DNA of 64,000 nt from NCBI GenBank assembly GCA_023014485.1, contig JAJOZX010000484.1:547001-611000 (forward strand), in the 5' to 3' direction. Shown one piece after another: positions 1 to 10,540 of this stretch. The first letter of the stretch is position 1. Each line of letters starts with the position of its first letter. A model generated the notes under the pieces. That model was not told the origin of the DNA. It made no database searches and worked only from the letters and a program-made list of their open reading frames with translations. The DNA is from Bathynomus jamesi (taxonomy: Eukaryota; Arthropoda; Malacostraca; Isopoda; Cirolanidae). The position numbers were made by a program, and so were the translations under genes.

Positions 1-195
1 TTGCGAGTGACCCGTTGCCCACGTCGGGCTAGCATCATGAAAAAGAAAAACTATGGTATTTGTCATTTACCATTACTTATTCGGACTATAGTGGATTTAA
101 TTATCCCAGAAGAGTTCCTTGTTCCATGCACTGTCTGTGTGTATCATAAAACACTCAGGAGACCATTCTGAGTTCATTCCCATCTTGAAACGGAC
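1..195 (+). repeat. Interspersed repeat R1, copy a
   Basis: The first 147 bases recur almost exactly at 458-602 and, reverse-complemented, at 21832-21965. The copy enters the window already inside the element. After TGTGTGTATCATA it continues into a short AT-rich segment with the imperfect inverted pair ACTCAGG / CATTCTGAGT, which is shared with 22088-22122. No coding capacity is visible. It is a multicopy repeat of unknown class. Confidence 0.75.
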
Positions 196-390
196 ATGTT
201 ATGTGCCTTGAAAAGTGGACGCTCAATTCTGCCAGTTGAGGTTTAAGTTCTGGTTTTTGGCTAAAAATATAATAGTTACCCCTTTTTCTTTTTCTTTGAT
301 GAATCAATCTGACGTGAAGGCAGCGGTCTTTTGCTTATATTGAGGTTCTAAATGTAGCATGGCTAGGTGCTTTAAACCCTAGATCCATGT
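196..390. other. Unassigned spacer
   Basis: Unique-looking AT-rich DNA between two R1 copies. I see no open frame of note, no terminal repeats and no RNA-gene boxes. Confidence 0.5.
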
Positions 391-602
391 CCCAAAGCTG
401 GATCCTGTCTGCTTTGCAGATAGCTGGTGAGGGAAGCTATATTTATGGGACCTCTTTGCGAGTGACCCGTTGCCCACGTCGGCTAGCATCATGAAAAAGA
501 AAAACTATGGTATTTGTCATTTACCATTACTTATTCGGACTATAGTGGATTTAATTATCCCAGAAGAGTTCCTTGTTCCATGCACTGTCTGTGTGTATCA
601 TA
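391..602 (+). repeat. Interspersed repeat R1, copy b
   Basis: This copy is longer on the left than copy a. It starts near CCCAAAGCTGGATCC and includes the segment also found inverted at 21966-22030. It ends at TGTGTGTATCATA, directly followed by a short TA microsatellite (601-617). Copies a and b lie head to tail about 310 bases apart. Confidence 0.75.
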
Positions 603-681
603 TATATATATATATATCTTTCTCGGTGTACATTGTATAATTTAAAACTTTCGTTTTAGACCATGGAATTCACTTTAACGG

Positions 682-843
682 TGTCCGGCGAATTTGTCTA
701 CAACAATTTGCCTAAAGATACAATTCATCTACAACAATTTGTCTACAACAATTAGTCTACAGATACAATTTAACTACAATAATTTGTCTACAGATACAAT
801 TTAACTACAATAATTTGTCGACAGATACAATTTGTCTTGAGAA
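682..843 (+). repeat. Degenerate minisatellite
   Basis: Imperfect tandem copies of a unit built from TTTGTCTACAGATAC and AATTTAACTACAATAA, roughly 34-36 bases per full unit. The last three units are the most alike. Confidence 0.75.
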
Positions 844-870
844 ACTATTACTAATATTATTTAAAAAAAT

Positions 871-958
871 GACGATTGGTTAGGTTAAGTCGTGATATTT
901 TCGTATGTTTTAACAGTAAACTAACGAAAATATCATGACTTAACCTAACCAATCGTCA
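871..958. repeat. Palindromic mini-element, copy 1
   Basis: Left arm 871-906 (GACGATTGGTTAGG...) pairs with right arm 921-958 (...CCTAACCAATCGTC) around a short AT-rich loop. The same arms recur at 14190-14288 and, turned inside out, at 49262-49417. This recurrence argues for a tiny fold-back transposon rather than a chance hairpin. Confidence 0.8.
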
Positions 959-1132
959 AGGGTGTACTAACTTTTTACGGCCTTTCTCTGAATCAATAAA
1001 TTGAAGAGGCATTTTGGGTTACTGAACAGGAACAATGTAAAAGTCCAGGATGACTGCAATTTTAAGTGCGAAAACTAAGACATAATTTACTAGATTTAAA
1101 AAAGGCAACAAATGAACAACATTTCAGAATAG

Positions 1133-1136
<4 letters not shown>

Positions 1137-1192
<56 letters not shown>
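1137..1192. repeat. (TA)n microsatellite
   Basis: Nearly pure TA run adjoining the left end of a mariner-like element. Confidence 0.95.
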
Positions 1193-1195
<3 letters not shown>

Positions 1196-1202
1196 ATACA
1201 CA

Positions 1203-1972
1203 CAGGGGTGGTGCAAAAGTCTGGACCCATAGGCGGTTTATATGGAAAAAAGTGTGGCCTGCAGGAAGTTATTATGAAATGAAATTTAATTAACCATACA
1301 CCAGTGACTAAATTATGTTAAATTAACGTTCTAGTTCAGAATTTACAATGAGTGTTCGAATTGATGTCCATCTTCTTCCAAACACTTTTCTACTCGGTTG
1401 ACACAAGACCTTTGCTCATTTGTAAGCATAGTAATATTCGTTCTTATGGCTTCAATTTCTGTTGTGATGTTATCCTTTAGCGCTTGTATTGTTCTTGGGT
1501 TGTTAACGTAAACCACTGATTTAAGGTGTCCCCGTAAGAAATAATCCAAAGAAGTCAAGTCTGGAGATCTGGGTGGCCATTCAATTGGCCCACGTCGTCC
1601 AATCCATTTCCCTGGAAATGTTTCATCTAAAAATTTGCGAACGACCTTTGCGAAATGTGGCGGAGCCCCATCCTGCTGAAACCACATAACTCTCCGATTT
1701 TGTAATGGTATTTCGTATAATCGAGGTCGCCTATCGGGGTGCTTAGCATTAAAACTATCTGCGACTGAACGTGAGGTGGCTCCTTCTTTTGCGTACAAAA
1801 GCACAAGCTCTATTCTTTCTGCTATTGTTAACTTCTCTGCCATAGAGTAACAATCTGAAAAATATTTAGTAAAATTATAAACAAAAATTAAATGATAAAA
1901 ACTATTATAAAAATCGAAAGATATTTTTTATATAGTAAATTGCCTATGGGTCCAGACTTTTGCACCACCCTG
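1203..1972 (-). mobile_element. Internally deleted mariner-like element
   Basis: Terminal inverted repeats of about 30 bases bound the element: GGTGGTGCAAAAGTCTGG on the left and its reverse complement CCAGACTTTTGCACCACC on the right. Both ends sit in TA-rich sequence, consistent with a TA target duplication. It holds one minus-strand ORF (1343-1843), a shortened transposase. At about 770 bp it is a non-autonomous derivative of a roughly 1.3-kb parent. Confidence 0.88.
1343..1843 (-). pseudogene. Shortened mariner-family transposase
   Basis: The 166-residue ORF starts with a helix-turn-helix region (about residues 1-35, MAEKLTIAERIELVLLYAKE) and then jumps to the end of a DDE transposase: FQQDGAPPHF holds the second catalytic Asp, and SPDLTSLDYF the third. 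I count 41 residues between those two Asp. That spacing matches the group called DD41D (rosa-like), not the usual DD34D. The segment with the first Asp is absent, so an in-frame internal deletion has removed the enzyme's first catalytic residue and linker. The frame is still open, so the deletion is probably recent or the copy is one of a family of deletion derivatives. Confidence 0.82.
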
Positions 1973-2166
1973 TATATATATATATATAACATTTTGTATA
2001 GTATTATCGATATAAATTTATTTAAAAAGGTATCTATGTTTTTATGTCAAGCGTCTATAACTGTCAATTTAACATAATTTAATATTTTAACAAAATTCAA
2101 TAACATTTAATAATAACCTTTAATAACATGTGTGTGTATTTTGTCATAGAAATATTAATGACAGTC

Positions 2167-2306
2167 CATTCGGCGAATCGTCCGTTCGGCGAATCGTCCG
2201 TTCGGCGAATCGTTCGTTCGGCGAAACAGCCGTCGGCGAATCGTCCGTTCGGCGAAACGTCCGTCGGCAAAATGTCTGTCGGCAAAACGTCCGTCAGCGA
2301 ATCGAC
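2167..2306 (+). repeat. 15-16 bp minisatellite
   Basis: About nine tandem copies of TTCGGCGAATCGTCCG, drifting to TCGGCAAAACGTCCG at the right. The unit is GC-rich against an AT-rich background and is open in several frames. The apparent ORFs here are artefacts of the repeat. Confidence 0.92.
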
Positions 2307-2309
2307 TGG

Positions 2310-2445
2310 CCACGCCAATCTTATAGCGCCATCGATACGCAGCTACGAAGAATATCTTGGTAATCCACCTGCTCATATTTTCTTCTTTTCTCCTCTCTCC
2401 CCCAGAAATGTCAAAACGGTTATTTCCACCCTTAAAAACAAAGTA
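2310..2445 (+). pseudogene. LINE reverse transcriptase, finger region fragment
   Basis: The frame reads ...SPLSPRNVKTVISTLKNKV, the short block just upstream of the RT fingers in Jockey-like elements. It stops where the mariner begins at 2446. The continuation of the same domain appears at 3820, after the mariner. Confidence 0.6.
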
Positions 2446-3817
2446 CTAGGGGCACTCAATAGATTTTGCCCCACCCTTTTTTCTTAGCTAAATAATAGGC
2501 CATGGGGCTGAAATGTCTTTTGGGCCGTAAGTTTGAACTTTCTGCGCTTCACATAACCGGATTTTTTCCAGTTTGAACCTCCCCTCCTTGTATAAAACCG
2601 CTTTTAAACGCCCTTGTATAAAACCGATGGTTAACGCAGTTTCGAAAATGGCATCTGACAGTAATGTGCGTCGTAAATAGCGAGCTGTTATTGAGTTGTT
2701 AACTGCAGAGAAGGAAACAGTTGGAAATATTCACAAACATCAAAACGTTTACGGAGATGCTGTTGTTGATCGAAGCACAGTTGGACGCTGGTCTAAATGT
2801 GTGAGATCATCGGAGAGAGGGAGAACCAGCCTCGATGATGAGCCACGCAGCGGTCGCCCGGCATCGGCTGTAACATCTCACACTGTGCAACGTGCTAACA
2901 GCATCATTCGATCAAATCGGCGCGTCACATACAAGGAGCTATCACTGGAGCTACGAATTAGTGAAGGAAGTGTGAATACGATAACTCAGTAACTGGGATA
3001 CTCAAAAGTGTGTTCACGGTTTGTCCCTCGCAACTGACTGAAGATCGCAAAGCCCAAAGAAAAGAATTTGCTTCTGAGTCGTTGGTTCAATACGAGACAG
3101 AAGCGGATGACTTCCTTTCACGAATTGTGACTGGGGATGAGACTTGGGTACACCACTTTGAAACTGAAACAAAATGCCAATCCATGGAGTGGTATCACGC
3201 AGATTCCCCACGCAAGAAAAAGTTCAAAATGGCTCCCTCTGCAGGAAAGGTTATGACCACCATCTTCTGGGACATGAAAGGGGTGATTCTGGTGAACATT
3301 ATGAAGAAAAGACAAATAATCAACTCAGAGGGATATATTGCTACCCTACAGAGACTCCACGACGTATAAAGCGAGCTCGACCGGAGAGAAAACTGGAAGA
3401 CGTCCTTCTTTTGCACGATAACGCAAGACCACACAACTGTTTGCAAACAAGAGAGGCCATCACAAAAATGCGCTTGACTGTGTTACCCCACCCTCCATAC
3501 AGCCCGGATGTCACCTTCAGACTTCCATTTGTTTGGGCCAATGAAGGATGCTATTCGTGGAAGAAAGTTTCAGTGACGATGAGGTTGTTGAGGAGGTTAA
3601 GAGGTGGCTCCAGCGGAACCCAGCGGACTTTTACCAGCAATTAATAAAGGCCCTTGTTTCGAGGTGGAGGAAAGCCGTAGAAAAGGATGGAGACTATGTG
3701 GAAAAATAAAAACTCGTAAAAAAGGTATGTAACTACTTGTGCACAAAATTTCTGGAACTTACAAGGAAACTTGGAAAGAAAAAAAAAGGCGGGGCAAAAT
3801 ATATTGAGTGGCCCTCG
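2446..3817 (+). mobile_element. mariner, copy 1 (DD34D family M1)
   Basis: TIRs CTAGGGGCACTCAATA on the left and TATTGAGTGGCCCTCG on the right, followed inward by a T-run/A-run and TTTTGCCCCACCC. It is flanked by TA at 2444-2445 and 3818-3819. The length of 1372 bp is that of a full-size mariner. A second copy of the same family lies on the other strand at 50073-52982. Confidence 0.92.
2649..3709 (+). pseudogene. mariner transposase, broken (copy 1)
   Basis: An HTH-type N-terminal domain is seen around 2677-2992 (TAEKETVGNIHK, then DRSTVGRW, SLDDEPRSGRP). It is followed by the catalytic domain at 3010-3640: TGDETWVHHF holds Asp 1, LLHDNARPH Asp 2 and PYSPD the third region, with the DD34D spacing. 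Lesions visible are a TAG ten codons after the first ATG (2677-2679), a TAA at about 2990, and frame changes near 3370 and near 3515 just before Asp 3. The tail, ending around 3709, reads in another frame. The start at 2649 follows the other copy of the family. It cannot make active enzyme. Confidence 0.9.
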
Positions 3818-3819
3818 TA

Positions 3820-5124
3820 TATCACATCGATTCTATTCCAAACGCAGTCTTTAAATACTGCTCAGATACTTTATCTTTCCCTTTATTTATCCAACTCATC
3901 TCACCGTCATGGTATTTTCCCTGACGTACTTAAAAAGGCACAAGTTTGTCCAATATTCAAATCAGGAGACAAATCATTACCTTCGAATTATCGACATATA
4001 TCCATCTTACCTACTGTACATTAGGAAAAATATTTGAAAAACGTGTGTACATGCAGCTCTCGAAATATTTCGAAGAATATAGCCTAATATCGAAATATCA
4101 ATTTAGTTTTCGGGAGGGCCATAAAACAAGAGCCCAGTAAAGCCTAAAGCTTAAGGGCCAAATTAAATAAAATAAATAGCCCAGCTTCACAATTATTTAT
4201 GTCATTGTAAATTGTAAAACCAATGCATTTATTTTATTATTAATAAAGGTTATTCAATTCAATTCAATTCAAAGCGACGCGATTTCAGCCATATTAGACG
4301 TCTTATAAAAAACCTTAATAATAAAGAGGCTGATGTCATCTTGACAGAACCTATTAAAAGACAGGACCTATCAAAAGCCTTTCATACCATCTCCCACGAC
4401 ATTTATATATATAAATTATCTCATTATGGCATAAATAACGTTGCTCTAAATTGGTTTAAATCAAACTTATACAACAGAGGCCAGTACACATGACATACTG
4501 TAGTAATAGCATTACCGCCGAACTAAAAATCACACATGGAGTTCTACAAGGAAGCATTTTGGGCCTCCTACTATTCCTGATCTACATAAATGACTTTCAC
4601 AACTCTCATAACAGGAAAAGCTTCCAACATGCGGATGACGCATCCCTTAACGAAATAGTAAATAGAGACATCACAAGAGTATGCAACTGGCTGAAAGCCA
4701 ATAAATTATTCTTCAATAAAAACAACAAACTTCCTGCTAATCACAAAAAAATTTAATACCAGACTTCAATATTATTGTCAACTCGCACTTGATATCACGC
4801 GTCACTGAAGGAAAATTATTAGGAGCTGTGCTTGATGACAAACTATCCTTTCGTCAACATATTGAAAATATAGATTATACACTATCGAAATTCTCGGTTA
4901 TGTTAACAAAATTACACTTCCTTCCCAGAAATACACTTGAAACACCATACTTCTCTCTTGTTTATTCAAATCTCGCATGCGATATTATCGCATATGGGAG
5001 TGCGTGTGATTACATCATCAACCCTTTAATTATAAACCAAAAGAAAATTAAATTATTAGAAAAAAAAACAAGAATGGTTATTATGCTCATACATCAGCAC
5101 TTTTCAAGCAACTGCGTATATTAA
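3820..5124 (+). pseudogene. LINE reverse transcriptase, main decayed portion
   Basis: Fragments in changing frames match a Jockey-type RT. FPDVLKKAQVCPIFKSGDKS and NYRHISILP come from the fingers (about 3915-4020). DLSKAFHTISHD is motif A (about 4365-4400). GVLQGSILGLLLFLIYINDF is motif B, followed by the degenerate catalytic motif HADDAS (about 4535-4650). KLLGAVLDDKLSFRQH is in the thumb (4800-4860). At least three frame changes and a SINE-like insert (4131-4272) interrupt it. The active-site motif keeps the two Asp, but the protein is not recoverable. This is an old copy compared with the LINEs at 18-22 kb and 37-42 kb. Confidence 0.85.
4131..4272 (+). mobile_element. SINE-like insertion with (TTCAA)n tail
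   Basis: The RT coding match breaks at 4130 and resumes at 4273 (SDAISAILDVL). The inserted 142 bases are AT-rich and end in AATAAAGGTTATTCAATTC with three or four tandem TTCAA units, a typical short retroposon tail. No A or B box is clear, so it could instead be the 3' end of another LINE. Confidence 0.6.
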
Positions 5125-5630
5125 AATTTAAAGACATTTGAAATACAGATGCGCTCCCTAATGTTCACAGTTACAAGACAATCTACTCCAACCATATTAA
5201 CCGAGAATATAAAGAACAATCCGATACGTCACGAACATCAAACAAGGTATATGGAGAGTGAATCCATCTTAAAGACAAACTATATTCTTCAGTGAACAGT
5301 AGTAGAAATTACACTTATTTAGCAGTGGAATTATGGAGCAATCTCTCGAATGAATTAAAAATAATCAATGCTCTCTCATCTTTTATAAAGTGATTAAAAC
5401 TTAACAAATTCCAAAGTTACTAAGACACTCCTTTCTTTCTCCTTGCTAAAATTCTCATTATCTTTATTCTACAAATCTCTCCTATCACTTTTCACCACAC
5501 CTCACATTTTATTATTCTTTGTACTAAGCGTCTAATAAAAGTATATGTCCTCGTCCGTAAGTTCTTTATAGTTTTATACTGGTCTCATTATTCGTGTATG
5601 TAGCTCCTAATATAAGTATATGCTCTAGTC
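5125..5630 (+). other. LINE 3' region, heavily decayed
   Basis: Short blocks downstream of the RT (for example YNSLAVELWSN-like words near 5320) suggest the C-terminal region and 3' UTR of the same LINE. No frame stays open for more than a few dozen codons. Confidence 0.45.
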
Positions 5631-5832
5631 CAGTGGTGCACAAACTTTTTTGATGTGAGGGCCAAGCGAAGAAAATAACTAAATGTATTAGCCTACTTAC
5701 TTTCCATCTAAGTCATAAATTGGGTCACTTTTATATTCTAACTTTTTCATTGAATTGAAAAGACCCGTGGGGCCACTGAAAAGACCCGTGGGGGACACAT
5801 TTGGCCCGCGAGCCAGGGTTTGTGCATCACTG
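5631..5832. mobile_element. hAT MITE (202 bp) with 8-bp duplication
   Basis: TIRs CAGTGGTGCACAAACTT and GTTTGTGCATCACTG bound a non-coding GC-rich core. The flanks 5623-5630 and 5833-5840 are both CTCTAGTC, an exact 8-bp target duplication. The CAGTG ends plus 8-bp duplication are diagnostic of hAT elements. Confidence 0.95.
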
Positions 5833-6249
5833 CTCTAGTCCAACGGTGGCCAAACCCCGGCTCGCGAGCCGCATGCGGCTCTCGAGGTTGTTAACTGCAG
5901 CTCGCGAGACAATTTTGGTTTTTATTGTATTTATCATAAAAGACAAAATTAATAATACAAATATAATTTTTTTTTCACAAAAAAAAAGTGAAAAAAAAGG
6001 AAAAATTGAATTGACAATAAAATGCGTCATGCGTACGACAATTTCTTTTGCGTGACAGGCACTAAGCAGGATAATTACGTAATTACTGTAACACCAATCG
6101 CCACTCACCAGTGTCCAGTACCCCTCGAGCTACCCTGCGGGCCGCGTGTAGTAACGAGTGAGTGCGTTTTAAATTGGCTTCTTATCAAATAGTGGCTATT
6201 TTTCTCAGCTATGCAAGTGAAAGTTATACAAACCCCTTAGTTGATTAAA

Positions 6250-7294
6250 ATGACTGAGCAGACAAAGTGTAAGAAACGGAAATATGAAGAAGAAAATAGA
6301 GTTTTTAAACAGGAGTGGGAGAAGAGCTTTGCCTTTACTTAAGGGGGGAAACCTGGTGTCCTATCTGCCAAGTGGCACTCAAATCACTTTAAAGCCAGTA
6401 ACTTAAAGCGTCATCATGAAACTAACCATAAAAATTTTTATTACGGAATTTCCTCCCAAATCAGAATTGCGAAAGATTAAGTTAACAATGTTGAAATTTA
6501 GCCTAGATGCCCAACAAACTGTACTTTCATCGTTGTGTAGGACAGCTGACTTAACTACTGAAGCTAGTTTTGTTATGGCATGGAATATTGCTCGTGCTCA
6601 ACTTCCCTACAGTAGTGGAGAATTTGTGAAGAATATTGCCGATGTTACTGCAATTCTCGCTCCAGATAACACAAAGCTTCGAGAACAAATAGCAAGTATT
6701 TCTATTTCCCGCCACACTACAGAGAAGCGTATTTCCCAGATCAGTGCTGAAATTACATGCTCGTTGCAGAGTGATTTGAAAAATTCTGTTGCATTCAGTT
6801 TGGCCCTCGATGAATCCACAGATATTAAAGATAACCCTCAACTGGCGATATTTGTTCGTTATGTTACTGGCGATAGAAATGTGAAAGAAGAACTCTTGGA
6901 CTTAATGACCCTAAGAGAAACCACCAGAGGGGTTGACATAAAGAACGCACTTGACGAGGCATTATTTATCATTATCAAATGCTGAAGTACCATTGAATAA
7001 ACTTGTCAGTGTTGCAACAGATGGAGCACCAGCTATGGTAGGACAAAATGTAGGCCTAGTTGGGCTCTTGACACGCGATCCCAAGTATCCTGTGTGTCTC
7101 TTTATTCACTGTATCATTCACCGTGGTCATTTGGTAAGCAAGTATTTTAGGTATGACAGTGTTATGAAATGTGTTCTAGAAATTGTGAATTTCATTCGTT
7201 CAAATGCAAAAACGCACCGAGCGTTTAGAAATTTTATCGAGGAGCTGGATCTTCAAGATAAGCCAGATGACCTTTCATTCTACTGTATTGTAAG
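6250..7294 (+). pseudogene. hAT transposase (GTF2IRD2/ZBED-like), N-terminal part
   Basis: The frame starting at ATG 6250 is lysine-rich and reaches a stop about 30 codons in. A decayed BED-finger-like block follows (SNLKRHHETNH near 6390-6420). The long block at 6480-6985 carries SFALALDESTD-like sequence (LALDESTDIKDNPQLAIFVRY), with the first catalytic Asp of the hAT RNase-H-like domain. After a one-base frame change, the block from 6951 carries SVATDGAPAMVG, the second Asp, and IHCIIHRGHLVS, the CxxH motif. It ends in ...DLSFYCIV at 7294, where H2 is inserted. It resembles the domesticated vertebrate GTF2IRD2/ZBED proteins and their parent transposons. Confidence 0.85.
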
Positions 7295-7725
7295 CAGTGG
7301 CGGTCCTAGCTTACATGACGCCCTGGGCGAACCTCACCTTCAGCGCCCCCCCCCCCTGTTCGCCAACACACACACATTCGAATCCCCCCAAAATAAAGGA
7401 CAGACATAACTCTTTCACAAAATAACTTTTTATTGGACTAATTGTTGGAACTTCAGAACCAAAACAAAGACTCAAATTTCTGAATTTTACAAATCCTTCA
7501 TCACGTAAATAGAATAACTCACTTAAGAGAATGTAATTATGATACTATGAACAGGAAAAATACAAATTAAATTGCACAACTGCCATAAATAAACTATTTT
7601 ATTTATTTCTTTATTTATTTATTCTTATTTTTATTTTTATTTTTTTGCAGGCGCTCATGCCGCCCCTCCACAAATGCCGCCCTGTGCGGCTGCCCATATT
7701 GCCCATATGAGGAACCGCCACTGAG
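7295..7725 (-). mobile_element. Short hAT derivative inside H2
   Basis: A 431-bp segment with both CAGTGGCGG termini, a C-run, an AT-rich TTTATTTATTC body and no coding capacity. Its right end matches 9590-9671 closely. No target duplication lies at its inner border, 7726. Confidence 0.85.
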
Positions 7726-9290
7726 TGTGGCTGATATCTGGAGTGCAATCTAGAATTATTGAAAAAAACTTTGATTGTTTGATGTCGCTCACCATTGCTG
7801 AAATGGTCTTGCTGCTCGACAAATCAATGAGTTCGTTTTGTATGTGGTGGCCGAGGTAGCTGGTGTGACTGGGTCCCTTTTTGGACACGGTTAATGTGCT
7901 CTTGCATTATAGGATCAAATTGTGCCATCAGTTCAACTTCTTTCAGAAAATTGCCATTTGATGGTGAGAACAATTTTTCTGTATGTCCCCTTAGTGCCAA
8001 ATTCCTAACTGCCAGAGAATGCACAATAGCAGTGGGACGTGTCAGCACCGCTCTCCATCTCAACTTCTCAGCCTCCAGAAGTGCCATCTCCTGCTTGTCA
8101 ATGGTCTCCCCCTTTCTCATCCTCACTGCCAGTTCTTTCCAGATTTTCATAGAATTTAGGTGTTCTGAACTGTTGTCATGTGATGTGAGCAATGAGCTTG
8201 CATGCTTCCAGTCCGAGAGTCCCAAACTTGTTAAATTTATTTTCCTCTTGGAAAATAATGTACAACAGAAACAGAAAAGGCTGTTGTTTTTTAAGGAATA
8301 GACCAACCAACTTCTGGTTATATTTTCCCCACTAACCAATGACTTCCTGAAGTATTGATGGTGGAAACTTCTTCCGTCACTGTCGTTTCTAGGGAATACA
8401 AAGTCAGATGGTACTTGACTTGGTCCCCTGGAAACCAGTTGTGTCCGAATTCTCTCAGTCAGAACTGAAGGCCAGTTAGCAGGGTCGGTGGACAGAGACT
8501 CATCCTCAGGAGGCGATTCTGCTCCAGGCCTTTCTAATAGAAAGAACAAGAGCATTACTCATTAGTATACACACCTAAGTTAGATAACACATTATTCACA
8601 GCACTTTGTTATGGTGGTGGTGTTATGGAATTATGGTGGTGAAACACCACACATACCCAGTAACCCAGACCCAGTGATAATAACATTATAATTTATAACT
8701 GTTTGCAAAATGCTTTGCAAGGATGCACACACATACACATACACACACACGCACACACTCACAGACATATGTGCACACAAACTCACCTGAAGAGTCCTGC
8801 CGGGAGAAGTAGAAGCAAATGGGTCTTCATCCTCAGGATCAGACTGCATTTGTGGAGACATATGTGAGGCTGAGGAGGTAGATGGCTCCTCAGCCTCAAT
8901 AATGGCAGAAGTAGACGGCTTCTCATCCTGGCTAGTGGCAGAGGGTGTTCCAAAATATTTCAAAAGTGCCCCTGCAAATAGTAAAATAGAACATAACAGA
9001 CCAATGCATGAATAGGCTAGTACAATTAATTTAACATGTTATTAAGCACAATTTAAAACTTTAGAATAGGAAACAAATGAATAATACAACCTCCTTGGTT
9101 AATGGCTAATTATATACATAATAGTACACTTCAAATGACTCAGAAAGCTATATCACAAAATAGCAGTGCAATATAGCAGTGAAGAGTAGATGACATAGCT
9201 CTATACCTTTATCTTTTGCTCGTTTCTCCTCTTCTTCTTTCCTCTTTTTTCTAAACTGAGCACCTGATAGCTTTGACCTCTCTTATCCAT
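7726..9290 (-). pseudogene. ZMYM1-like hAT transposase, truncated, introns kept
   Basis: Read on the minus strand, an exon ending at 9207 encodes KLSGAQFRKKRKEEEEKRA. It joins through GT (9206-9205) and AG (8973-8972) to an exon at 8971-8787 starting GALLKYFGTPSATSQ, and the splice keeps the frame. A second intron (GTGAGT at 8786, acceptor ending at 8534) contains a CA microsatellite. The third exon runs from 8533 and encodes a TTF-type zinc-finger region (SWLVYSLKNNSLFCFCCTLFS) followed by the start of the catalytic domain, SKFFSIILDCTPDISH, which holds the first Asp. The protein stops at 7726 where the short derivative begins. The rest of the catalytic and dimerisation domains are missing. 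The second and third exons appear one base out of frame, and there is another frame change near 7850. Confidence 0.85.
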
Positions 9291-9679
9291 TTGCGGTTTG
9301 ACAGACCTTAGTGGCTTAGTGTGAAGATTCGTTCTGTAATAAATAATATACATTTCACTATTTAACCAAACCCAGAAAAATAACATTACATATGTTAAAG
9401 TATGGGCCTTTATTCCCAATAATATTAATCTGGAAGCATTTTGCATTGTTTAGGTCTTTTATGGGAAGGTTTATGGAAAATGCAATAGATGGTTTTTATT
9501 AATAAAATATATTTATTGATCTTTTATTATTTTTATTTTATTTTTATTTTTATTTATTTCTTTATTTATTTATTCTTATTTTTAATTTTTTTTTGCAGGC
9601 GCTCATGCCGCCCCTCCACAAATGCCGCCCTGTGCGGCTGCCCATATTGCCCATATGAGGAACCGCCACTGATTGTAAG

Positions 9680-10540
9680 GTAGTTATCAACTAGTAATCT
9701 CTTGAATAGGTTTGTTGCACTGTTGGAGCCTATCATTGATTTCTTGAAAGAAAAGGGAAAGTCACCCACAACTAGAAGATCACGAATGTGTGGAGGATCT
9801 GATGTTTTTTACTGATGTAATACAACACCTTCAAAATCTAAATTTGGCACTTCAGGGAAAGGATAAGGTCATTTCTGACCTTACACCTTACACAGACATT
9901 TTTCAGTTTCCAGAATAAAATAAAGCTCTTCCAAAAAGATCTAGTAACAAAAAAATTTGACCACTTTCCCCACCTGAAAAACCGAGCAAACACTTTTCCT
10001 GATACTGAAATAAAAGATAGTAAATTGGAGGAATACAAAGGTAAGTTAGAAGGAATAATTGATGATTTTCAGTTCAGGTTTGATGAACTAAAGAAGCTAA
10101 AACCATGCTTCGAATTTCTTGTAAATCCTTTCCTGATTGATGTCGTCAACGATGGCTGTCCTGTTACCACACCTTTTGTTACGGAAGCTGCTTCAATACA
10201 AACAGAACTTTTGGAGCTACAGGAGGACGTGGGTTTAAAGTTGATACATAAAAGCTTATCTGCAGTTGAGTTTTGGAAGCAAGTACCAGAGACAAAGTAT
10301 TCTCACCTCAGGAAAACCAGTTTCCGATTTATCTCAGTTTTTGGGACAACTTATTGCTGTGAAGCACTCTTCTCGGTAATGAAGTTTGTAAAGTCAAAAC
10401 ATCGTGCTGCCCTCACTAACGAACACCTGACTGAACTTCTTCATACCGCCTTAACATCACATCAGCCAGACTTTAAAGCATTAACAGCCAAAATGAAGAC
10501 CCAAACTAAGCCTTCTACAAGCAGTAATAAAACAATTTAA
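9680..10540 (+). pseudogene. hAT transposase of H1, C-terminal part
   Basis: This continues the 6250-7294 gene after the H2 insertion and right-hand duplication. Early sequence is in shifting frames (FLTDVIQHLQ-like words near 9800-9840, QNKIKLFQKDL near 9910-9935). A clean 171-codon frame (10025-10540) then includes WKQVPETKYSHLRK and the hAT dimerisation motif CCEALFSVMKFVKSKHRAAL, followed by NEHLTELL. Residues in this C-terminal domain mediate transposase multimerisation in hAT enzymes. Three or more lesions lie between 9680 and 10025. Confidence 0.88.

Larger units (their letters stand above)
603..1136. other. Non-coding stretch with small repeats
   Basis: Contains a TA tract, the 682-843 minisatellite and the 871-958 palindrome, listed separately. 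Nothing coding is visible in the remainder. Confidence 0.6.
7295..9671 (-). mobile_element. Composite ZMYM1-type hAT H2, with 8-bp duplication
   Basis: Outer ends CAGTGGCGGTCCTAG and CATATGAGGAACCGCCACTG are flanked by exact ATTGTAAG at 7287-7294 and 9672-9679. Inside are two joined pieces. 7726-9671 is the 5' half of a hAT coding on the minus strand. 7295-7725 is a complete short derivative whose own 5' terminus abuts the truncated gene. Thus one end is present twice (9671 and 7725), nearly identically over about 130 bases. Only the outer pair shows a target duplication, so the fused structure probably moved as one unit. Confidence 0.9.

Noticed and set aside
2128..2487. Several overlapping ORFs of 70-120 codons on both strands
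   Set aside because: They are products of the 15-16 bp minisatellite, whose unit is nearly stop-free in several frames, plus LINE relics.
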